Source: Rhodospirillaceae bacterium bin65 (GTDB taxonomy: Bacteria; Pseudomonadota; Alphaproteobacteria; Bin65). Taken from it: 64,000 nt of DNA. The first letter of the stretch is position 1. Each line of letters begins with the position of its first letter. A program made the translations under genes and the position numbers. Below are positions 57,772 through 64,000 of this stretch, piece by piece. The notes beneath the pieces were generated by a model. The model was not told the origin of the DNA and searched no databases. It saw only the letters and a program-made list of their open reading frames with translations. Location of the stretch: positions 1 through 64,000 of the forward strand of contig MPMX01000016.1 in assembly GCA_002238725.1 (NCBI GenBank). The letters are read 5' to 3'.

Positions 57772-60700
57772 ATGAACGCTCCGGCAGACCGTCCGGGAGA
57801 GCCCGGCGCCACCCAGTCCGATACCGGATACGGACCGCGCAATATCCGCCGGAAGAATGATCTGATCGGACTATTCGCCCGTCATCGCACGGCCGCGAAC
57901 TTGCTGATGGTGCTGATGCTCGTCGCCGGCTTCTTCGGCCTGTACCGGATGACCACGCAGTTCTTTCCCGATTTCGGGATCGATGTCGTCCTGGTCTCCG
58001 TCGCGTGGCCCGGCGCCAGCGCCAGCGATGTCGACAGCAACATCGTTCAGGCCGTCGAACGGGAAGTCCGTTTCATCGACAGCGTCAAAGCAGTGAAATC
58101 GTCGGCTTTCGAAGGAAGGGCCTCGATCGCCGTGGAATTCGAACCGGGCTCGGACATGCAGAGCGCGCTCTCGAATATCGAAACGGCCGTCGGTCAGGTG
58201 ACCACTCTGCCCCAGGATGCTGAGACGCCGACGGTCCGGCGGATCGTCCGCTACGATACCCTGTCGCGCATCCTGGTGTCCGGGCCGTTTTCGGAGGCCG
58301 CGCTCAAGGTCTACGCCAAGCAGATCCGCGAAGGTCTGCTCCGGCGGGGTATAGACAAGATCGATATCGGCGGCGGGCGCGACGAGGAAATCCTGGTCGA
58401 AATCAAGCCGGAAACGCTGCGCCGCCTGCGCCTCACACTGAACGACGTCGCGCAGAAAATTCGCCAGGTCACGCAGGACGTACCGTCCGGCGATATCGCG
58501 GGCCGGGCGGAGCGTCAATTGCGGAGCGTCGGCGACGTCAAATCGGCCCGGGAACTCGGCAGAATCGAGATCAAGTCGCTTGCCAGCGGCGAGAAGATCC
58601 TGCTGCGCGACATCGCAGCGGTGCGCGAGGCCTTCGACAGCGACGGACGGACCTACTGGCGGGGCCGCAACCGCGCCATACAGCTGCACGCCAAACGCAC
58701 ACCGGCCGACGATGCGCTGATTCTGGCGGACGAGGTCGACAAGTATATCGACGAGGTCGGGCCGACCCTTCCGCCCAACCTCAAACTGGAGCGTTTCGAC
58801 GTCCAGGCGGAACTTGTCCGAAGCCGCATCAACTTGCTGCTCGAAAACGGCGCCACCGGCCTGCTCATCGTGCTGGTCGTCCTGTTCCTGTTCCTGAACG
58901 GCTGGGTGGCATTCTGGGTTGCCGCCGGCATCCCGATCTCGTTGGCGGCGACGATGCTGGTGATGTGGCTGTCCGGCCAGTCGATAAACATGGTCAGCCT
59001 GTTCAGCATCATCATGGCAATCGGCATCATCGTCGACGACGCCATTGTCGTCGGTGAGCATTCCGAGGCGCTGCACCGGCAGGGCTACGACAATAAGCTG
59101 GCGGCCGAAGCCGGCGCCCGGCGCATGGCGACGCCGGTGTTCTGCGCGGCGCTCACGACGATCGCGGCGTTCCTGCCGCTTCTGCTGATAACCGACGTCA
59201 TCGGCTCGATCATCCGCACCATCCCCCTGGTGGTGATCGCGGTGTTGATCGCCAGCCTTATCGAGTGTTTCCTCGTGCTGCCCGGCCACATGCGCCATGC
59301 GCTCGAAATCACCGCCCGGCGGCGCGGTCTGCCGCCCTGGTTTGCGCCCCTGTTCGGCATCCCTCTCATCTGGCTCTGGCCGGCAGTTCCGGTCGTTCTC
59401 GCCGTCCGGCTGTTGGTCCGCATCCTGATGGCGTTCAAGCGCGGGTTCGACCGCGCGTTTGAATTTTTCCGGGACCGGATTTTCCTCGCGATCGTCCGCC
59501 TGACGATACGCTGGCGCTATACCACTGTGGCGCTGGCGCTGGCTGCCCTGATCGGCGCCGCCTCCATTGTCGCTGGCGGACGTATGAACTTTGTCTTCTT
59601 CGCGAATCCCGAGGTGGACAACATATTCGCTACCGCAGAATTTTCCGCCGGCACACCGAGGGCGCGCACCCGGGCAATGGTCGACGAGATGGAACGGGGC
59701 ATGCGCGCCGCGGAGCGGCAATTGACCGCCGGCGAGAACGGCCTGGTCCGCTTCAGCTACAGCGTGATCGGCTTTCCCCTGGGAACCCGGCCGAACGAAT
59801 CGCCGGTCCGGGGCGGCCATGTCGGCGGCATGTTCGTCCAGCTCGTCCCGGCCGACCGGCGTACGATTCTGTCCGACCAGTTCATCGCGGCCTGGAAGCG
59901 GCAGATCCGCAACATGCCGGGCCTGCAGCAACTGAAGATCAAGTCGGCAACCGGCGGGCCGCCGGGCCGGGATGTCGATGTCCGGTTGACCGGCGGTCCG
60001 ACCGTCGAACTTAAGAAGGCGGCCGAGGAACTGAAGCTCGTCCTGCAGACGATCCCGGGCGTTCGCGCGACGGAAGACAACCTGCCCTACGGCAAGATCG
60101 AGACGATCCTGGAGCTGACCCCGCGCGGCCGTGCGCTCGGCTTTACGACGGAGAGCGTGGGCCGCCAGGTGCGCAACACCTTCGAAGGCGCGATCGCCAA
60201 ACGATTCGCGCGCGGTGACGAGGAGGTGGTCGTCCGGGTGCGCTTCCCGAAAGACCGGCTGACATCCGAGGCGCTGCACAGCCTGCATCTTCGGGCGCCG
60301 AACGGCAATTTCGTGCCGCTGGGCGCAATCGTCAGCATCCGGGAAAAACGGGGATTCGCCCGGATCAAGAGCGAAGACGGCGCGCGTGAGGTCGCGGTGA
60401 CGGCCGACCTGAATACCAGCGTCATGACGACCCAGCAGGCGGTCGCCGAAATGAAAAAGTCCGGGCTAGATCAGATCGCCCGGAAATATGGAATCCAGTA
60501 CCGGTTCGAGGGCCGCGAAAAGGAACAGAGACGCACCTTCATGGACATGCAGATCGGCGCCGGCATCGGCCTTACCCTGATTTTCATCATTCTGGCCTGG
60601 GTGTTTGCCGGCTATCTGCGGCCGCTGGTCGTCATGTCGGTTATACCGATGGGTTTCGTCGGCGCAGTACTGGGCCATTACCTGATGGGCTTCGACCTCA

Positions 60701-61083
60701 GTATCCTCAGCCTGATCGCTTTGATCGGCCTGTCGGGCATCGTGGTGAACAACTCGATCATCCTGGTCACGATCGTGAAGGAACGGATGGATGCCGGGGA
60801 ACCGGTCTACGACGCCATCGCCAACGGTTCGCGCGACAGGTTGCGCGCCATAATCCTGACCACGGCGACGACCGTCGGCGGCCTGACGCCGCTTCTGTTC
60901 GAGACCGATCTTCAGGCGCGGTTCCTGATCCCGATGGCGATTACCCTGGTGTTCGGCCTGCTCGTCGCGACGTTCCTGGTTCTGATCGTCGTTCCGTCGC
61001 TGCTCGCCATCCAGGCCGATTTCGGCCGAATATTCCTGCACCGCGATTCCCGCGCGGCACAGATGCCGGTTCCGGCGGAATAA
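57772..61083 (+). CDS. RND-family efflux pump inner-membrane transporter
   Basis: A 1103-residue transporter of the AcrB/HAE superfamily with 12 membrane segments in two repeats. The proton-relay aspartates are in AIGIIVDDAIVVGEHSEALH. A second-half match is ALIGLSGIVVNNSIILVTIV. The periplasmic domain is complete and the sequence is longer than AcrB by an N-terminal tail and a central insertion. The substrate is unknown. Confidence 0.93.
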   Translation: MNAPADRPGEPGATQSDTGYGPRNIRRKNDLIGLFARHRTAANLLMVLMLVAGFFGLYRMTTQFFPDFGIDVVLVSVAWPGASASDVDSNIVQAVEREVRFIDSVKAVKSSAFEGRASIAVEFEPGSDMQSALSNIETAVGQVTTLPQDAETPTVRRIVRYDTLSRILVSGPFSEAALKVYAKQIREGLLRRGIDKIDIGGGRDEEILVEIKPETLRRLRLTLNDVAQKIRQVTQDVPSGDIAGRAERQLRSVGDVKSARELGRIEIKSLASGEKILLRDIAAVREAFDSDGRTYWRGRNRAIQLHAKRTPADDALILADEVDKYIDEVGPTLPPNLKLERFDVQAELVRSRINLLLENGATGLLIVLVVLFLFLNGWVAFWVAAGIPISLAATMLVMWLSGQSINMVSLFSIIMAIGIIVDDAIVVGEHSEALHRQGYDNKLAAEAGARRMATPVFCAALTTIAAFLPLLLITDVIGSIIRTIPLVVIAVLIASLIECFLVLPGHMRHALEITARRRGLPPWFAPLFGIPLIWLWPAVPVVLAVRLLVRILMAFKRGFDRAFEFFRDRIFLAIVRLTIRWRYTTVALALAALIGAASIVAGGRMNFVFFANPEVDNIFATAEFSAGTPRARTRAMVDEMERGMRAAERQLTAGENGLVRFSYSVIGFPLGTRPNESPVRGGHVGGMFVQLVPADRRTILSDQFIAAWKRQIRNMPGLQQLKIKSATGGPPGRDVDVRLTGGPTVELKKAAEELKLVLQTIPGVRATEDNLPYGKIETILELTPRGRALGFTTESVGRQVRNTFEGAIAKRFARGDEEVVVRVRFPKDRLTSEALHSLHLRAPNGNFVPLGAIVSIREKRGFARIKSEDGAREVAVTADLNTSVMTTQQAVAEMKKSGLDQIARKYGIQYRFEGREKEQRRTFMDMQIGAGIGLTLIFIILAWVFAGYLRPLVVMSVIPMGFVGAVLGHYLMGFDLSILSLIALIGLSGIVVNNSIILVTIVKERMDAGEPVYDAIANGSRDRLRAIILTTATTVGGLTPLLFETDLQARFLIPMAITLVFGLLVATFLVLIVVPSLLAIQADFGRIFLHRDSRAAQMPVPAE

Positions 61084-61085
61084 AG

Positions 61086-61961
61086 GTGATCGAAGGCTTT
61101 GCCCGCAGGCGTTTCGACGGAAGCGAAGCGCCGGTCAACTATGCAACCGCGGGCGACGGACCGCCGCTCCTGCTGCTTCACGGTTATCCGCAAACCCATA
61201 TCATGTGGCGCAAGATCGCGCCGCGCCTCGCCGCCGATTTTACCGTGATCGCAGCGGACCTGCGCGGCTACGGCGATTCTGGAAAGCCGCCGTCCGACAG
61301 CCGGCACGCGCCCTATTCGAAGCGGGCGATGGCCGGCGACCTCACTGCGCTGATGTCCGCACTGGGGCACGCGCGCTTCCTGCTCGCCGGGCACGACCGA
61401 GGCGGGCGGGTCGCCCACCGGCTGACTCTCGACAATCCGGGGCGCGTCGAGCGGCTCGCGGTGCTGGATATCGTGCCGACCGAGCGGCTGTTCCGCGAAA
61501 CCGGCAAGGCGGTGGCGACGGGCTATTACCACTGGTACTTCCTGATCCAGGAAGCCCCGTTTCCCGAAACGCTGATCGGCAACAGCGTGGAATTCTATCT
61601 GCGCACCAAGCTCGGCCGCTGGGGCGCCGGCGCGGAAATGGTGGAAGAGGAAGCCTTCGCCGAATATCTGCGCTGCTTCAGCGATCCCGCCACGATTCAC
61701 GCCTCCTGCGAGGACTACCGCGCTGCCGCCACGATCGACCTGGAACACGACGCGGCCGACCTGGATCGCCCGATCGAGTGCCCAATGCTGGTTCTGTGGG
61801 GCGAGCGCGGCCTGATGCACCGGCATTTCGACGTGCCGGGCACCTGGCGGGAGCGGGCGAGCGATGTTTCGGACGCGCTGATTCCGTGCGGCCATTTCCT
61901 GCCCGAAGAGGCGCCGGACGAGACTTTCCGCGCCCTGCACGCATTTTTCTCGGCGCGCTGA
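61086..61961 (+). CDS. Haloacetate (fluoroacetate) dehalogenase-type alpha/beta hydrolase
   Basis: A 291-residue alpha/beta hydrolase with GTG start two bases after the pump stop. The nucleophile is Asp104 in AGHDRGGRVAHR, with Arg105 and Arg108. Asp128 follows in VLDIVPTE, His149-Trp150 in YYHWYFL, Tyr211 in CEDYRAAAT and His270 in PCGHFLPEE. From memory these match, at nearly identical numbering, the catalytic triad, carboxylate-binding arginines and halide pocket of fluoroacetate dehalogenase FAc-DEX FA1. It may cleave a carbon-halogen bond in short 2-haloacids. Confidence 0.85.
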   Translation: MIEGFARRRFDGSEAPVNYATAGDGPPLLLLHGYPQTHIMWRKIAPRLAADFTVIAADLRGYGDSGKPPSDSRHAPYSKRAMAGDLTALMSALGHARFLLAGHDRGGRVAHRLTLDNPGRVERLAVLDIVPTERLFRETGKAVATGYYHWYFLIQEAPFPETLIGNSVEFYLRTKLGRWGAGAEMVEEEAFAEYLRCFSDPATIHASCEDYRAAATIDLEHDAADLDRPIECPMLVLWGERGLMHRHFDVPGTWRERASDVSDALIPCGHFLPEEAPDETFRALHAFFSAR

Positions 61962-62048
61962 GTTTTCCCGCGACAGTCGAGTCCCGTGACTGCCGGGCCG
62001 GTTCCTGTAGAACCGGCCCTCAATCGTCAATATCGGAGAACGGGAACG

Positions 62049-62753
62049 ATGGCCGATGAAAAGGTCGCGGTGCTGACAGCAGCGGGCAGCGGCATGGGCG
62101 CCGCTGCGGCGCGTAAACTGGTGGAACAGGACTACCGGATTGCCATCCTGTCCTCATCAGGCAAGGGCGAGGCGCTGGCCGAAGAGCTCGGCGGCGTCGG
62201 TGTGACAGGCTCCAACCGGTCGAACGACGATCTGCAGGCGCTGGTCGACAAGGCGATGGCGGCCTGGGGCCGGATCGACGTATTGGTCAACAGCGCCGGC
62301 CACGGCCCGCGCGCGCCGGTTCTCGAGCTGAGCGACGACGACTGGCACACCGGAATGGAGGTCTATCTCCTGTGTGTCGTGCGCCCGACCCGCTTGGTCG
62401 CGCCGATCATGCAGCGCCAGGGCGGCGGCGCCATCGTCAACATCTCGACCTTCGCCGCCTTCGAGCCGTCGCCCACTTTTCCGACGTCGAGCGTGTTCCG
62501 CGCCGGCCTCGCGGCCTACACCAAGCTCTTTGCCGACAAATACGCCGCGGACAATATCCGCATGAACAATGTGTTGCCCGGCTTTATCGACAGCTTTCCG
62601 GAGCAGGAGCAGTTCCGGCAGCAAATTCCCATGAAGCGCTACGGCACGGTCGGCGAAATCGCCGAGACGATCACCTTTCTGGCTTCGCCCGGAGGCGCCT
62701 ACATTACCGGCCAGAATCTCCGCGTGGACGGCGCACTCGCCCGCTCTGTGTAG
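62049..62753 (+). CDS. SDR-fold protein with altered active site
   Basis: A 234-residue Rossmann protein with the glycine motif TAAGSGMGAAAARKL and NSAGHGPRAP. At the usual YxxxK position it reads TSSVFRAGLAAYTKLF, so the catalytic Tyr and Lys are replaced by Ser and Arg. I recall this form as conserved in a subgroup of bacterial SDRs, so it is not a random loss. It may bind cofactor without the standard reaction. It begins 87 bases after the hydrolase stop. Confidence 0.85.
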   Translation: MADEKVAVLTAAGSGMGAAAARKLVEQDYRIAILSSSGKGEALAEELGGVGVTGSNRSNDDLQALVDKAMAAWGRIDVLVNSAGHGPRAPVLELSDDDWHTGMEVYLLCVVRPTRLVAPIMQRQGGGAIVNISTFAAFEPSPTFPTSSVFRAGLAAYTKLFADKYAADNIRMNNVLPGFIDSFPEQEQFRQQIPMKRYGTVGEIAETITFLASPGGAYITGQNLRVDGALARSV

Positions 62754-62759
62754 GCCGGG

Positions 62760-63614
62760 TCAGAGATCCCCATCGCCGTCCGGCGGGCGCCGGTTGATGG
62801 CGTAATCGCCCCTGCCGCGCCGGAAGGGCTGAACCAGCATCCTGTGAAAGTGCAGCTCTCCCGGTTCGCGGAAGGTGTCGAGGCCGATCGTCATACCCTC
62901 ATGCCCGAGCACCGGCTGGGCCCGGTAGGTGCCGAACAGCCGGTCCCACCAGGGCAGGTTGAAGCCGAAGTTGCTGTTGGTTTCGGCCGGGATGTCGGAA
63001 TGATGGACCCGGTGCATGTCCGGTGTGACGACGAACCGGCGCAGCACCCGGTCGAGCCCGGGCGGCAGGCGCACATTGCCGTGGTTGAACATGGAGGTGC
63101 CGTTCAGCAGGACCTCGAAGATGAGCACCGCGATGGCCGGCGGACCGATGACAACGACGGCAGCCAGCTTGAGCAGAACGGACAGGACGATCTCGACCGG
63201 ATGGAAGCGCGAACCGGTCGTGACGTCGAAATCCAGATCGGCATGGTGCATGCGGTGCAGCCGCCACAGCGCGGGCACGGCGTGGAACATGACGTGCTGC
63301 AGATAGATGATGAAATCCAGGACGACGACCGAGAGCGCGACTTCCAGCCAGAAGGGCAGGTCAACCAGATTGAGGACGCCCCAGCCGCGCTCCGCCGCGA
63401 AGACGGCAAGGGCGACGGGCGCCAGGGGAACCAGAAGCCGCACGACCGCGGTGTTGAATATGACGATGCCGATATTGCCGTACCAGCGCAGCCAGCGCGG
63501 CTGGGTCAGCGCCCGGCGCGGCGCGGCGACCTCCCACAGCGCGACGAGGCCGAGGATGCCGAGAAAAAAACCGAGCCTGATTGCCGGCTCGTTGGCGCTG
63601 ATGATTTCCGGCAT
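62760..63614 (-). CDS. Sterol desaturase/fatty acid hydroxylase family membrane protein
   Basis: A 284-residue membrane di-iron protein. Histidine clusters are LQHVMFHAVPALWRLHRMHH, FNHGNVRLPPG and DMHRVHHSDIPAETNSNFGF, the three boxes of the family. Four to five hydrophobic segments flank them. It hydroxylates or desaturates a lipid of unknown identity. It converges with the SDR gene. Confidence 0.93.
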   Translation of the reverse strand: MPEIISANEPAIRLGFFLGILGLVALWEVAAPRRALTQPRWLRWYGNIGIVIFNTAVVRLLVPLAPVALAVFAAERGWGVLNLVDLPFWLEVALSVVVLDFIIYLQHVMFHAVPALWRLHRMHHADLDFDVTTGSRFHPVEIVLSVLLKLAAVVVIGPPAIAVLIFEVLLNGTSMFNHGNVRLPPGLDRVLRRFVVTPDMHRVHHSDIPAETNSNFGFNLPWWDRLFGTYRAQPVLGHEGMTIGLDTFREPGELHFHRMLVQPFRRGRGDYAINRRPPDGDGDL

Positions 63615-63770
63615 GTCCTAGTCCTGACGGGCGCCGTTTCCGCCGGCGGCCGGGTCCGGAACATGGCAGGCCGCGTCCCGGATGCCCTTTCGCCTATTAT
63701 GGGGTGCCGGCGCCGCAATCGCCATGGGCAGGGCGTGCCCCAGGCCGGCGACCGGCGGGTGAATTCCGGG

Positions 63771-64000
63771 CTATCCCGACCGCAGCATCCGGACGCCTTC
63801 CTCGCGTTCGAACAGGTAGAGCAGGGTGCGCAAGGCTTCGCTCCGGGACCCCTTCAGTTCCGGATCGCGATCGAGCGCCAGCCGCGCATCGGTACGGGCG
63901 ATCTCCAGCAGGTCGCCGTGTTCGGGGAAGCGCGCCAGCCGGAAGGCCGGCATGCCGCTTTGCCGGGTGCCCAGGGCCTCGCCGCCGCCGCGTAGCCGCA
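63771..64000 (-). CDS. recG: ATP-dependent DNA helicase RecG, C-terminal part
   Basis: The minus strand carries the last 75 residues and the stop of a longer gene that continues past the right edge. The frame reads RGGGEALGTRQSGMPAFRLA and then EHGDLLEIARTDARLALDRD, ending YLFEREEGVRMLRSG. This is the conserved end of RecG, where the GGGxxxGTRQSG motif (TRG region) is needed for branch migration. RecG rescues stalled replication forks. Confidence 0.9.
   Translation of the reverse strand, partial: RLRGGGEALGTRQSGMPAFRLARFPEHGDLLEIARTDARLALDRDPELKGSRSEALRTLLYLFEREEGVRMLRSG

Noticed and set aside
57871..60288. An 805-codon open frame on the minus strand
   Set aside because: It lies antisense to the RND pump gene and has no family motifs or ribosome binding site.

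Overview
The window is GC-rich, carries long alphaproteobacterial-type genes with GAGG-like ribosome binding sites and many 4-base ATGA stop/start overlaps, and contains the kdsA-eno-ftsB-pdhABC-lpd order common in Rhodospirillales-like Alphaproteobacteria. Other markers are soxBDAG, TRAP transport, an alphaproteobacterial Zur box and a likely selenoprotein. I infer a heterotrophic, probably aerobic alphaproteobacterium that uses selenocysteine. No rRNA, tRNA, CRISPR array or intact insertion sequence is visible.

Layout. 1-2170 is decayed accessory DNA: a partial XRE regulator, a broken Cys-motif gene, a broken nuclease-like fragment fused at about 1003 to a broken higBA module, a cluster of 10-bp-phased GGACA/TGTCC repeats, and a scrap of a surface-repeat protein. 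2175-7460 is a zinc operon on the minus strand (44-codon leader ORF, znuC, znuB, znuA, a COG0523 GTPase, a WD40 protein, a DUF1289 protein) behind a perfect Zur-type palindrome. 7581-9731 holds small uncharacterised genes. 9873-18021 is core metabolism (kdsA, enolase, ftsB, pyruvate dehydrogenase), with a frameshift in pdhB. 18035-26414 is a catabolic set of unknown substrate (MetE-like protein, PaaK-like ligase, class II aldolase, SDR, TRAP transporter, LysR). 26720-38545 holds a double 4Fe-4S reductive-dehalogenase-like protein, sarcosine oxidase soxBDAG with an orphan fused NuoE/NuoF-type subunit, catalase, an isovaleryl-CoA-type dehydrogenase and a CMD-family protein. 38567-42211 is a three-subunit molybdenum hydroxylase, followed by a HEPN protein and a membrane protein.

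44313-45935 is the most interesting part: an uncharacterised 349-aa protein followed by a UGSC-family selenoprotein whose in-frame TGA is followed at once by Gly-Ser-Cys and by a perfect 9-bp SECIS-like hairpin. A MetE-like gene converges on it. 47579-55059 is an aromatic meta-cleavage cluster (HpaR-type regulator, FAH-family protein, HpaF, HpaE, LigA, LigB, class II aldolase, PanE-like reductase, third MetE-like protein) with a 12-bp palindromic operator candidate in the divergent promoter. 55085-64000 holds a gamma-carbonic anhydrase, a pentapeptide protein, an RND efflux pair, a fluoroacetate-dehalogenase-type hydrolase, an SDR, a sterol desaturase-family protein and the 3' end of recG.

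Working together: sarcosine oxidase would feed C1 units to folate. Three separate MetE-like proteins sit beside three different catabolic or selenoprotein loci and may transfer methyl or thiol groups in those pathways, which is inference. The zinc operon, RND pump and catalase are stress and homeostasis functions.
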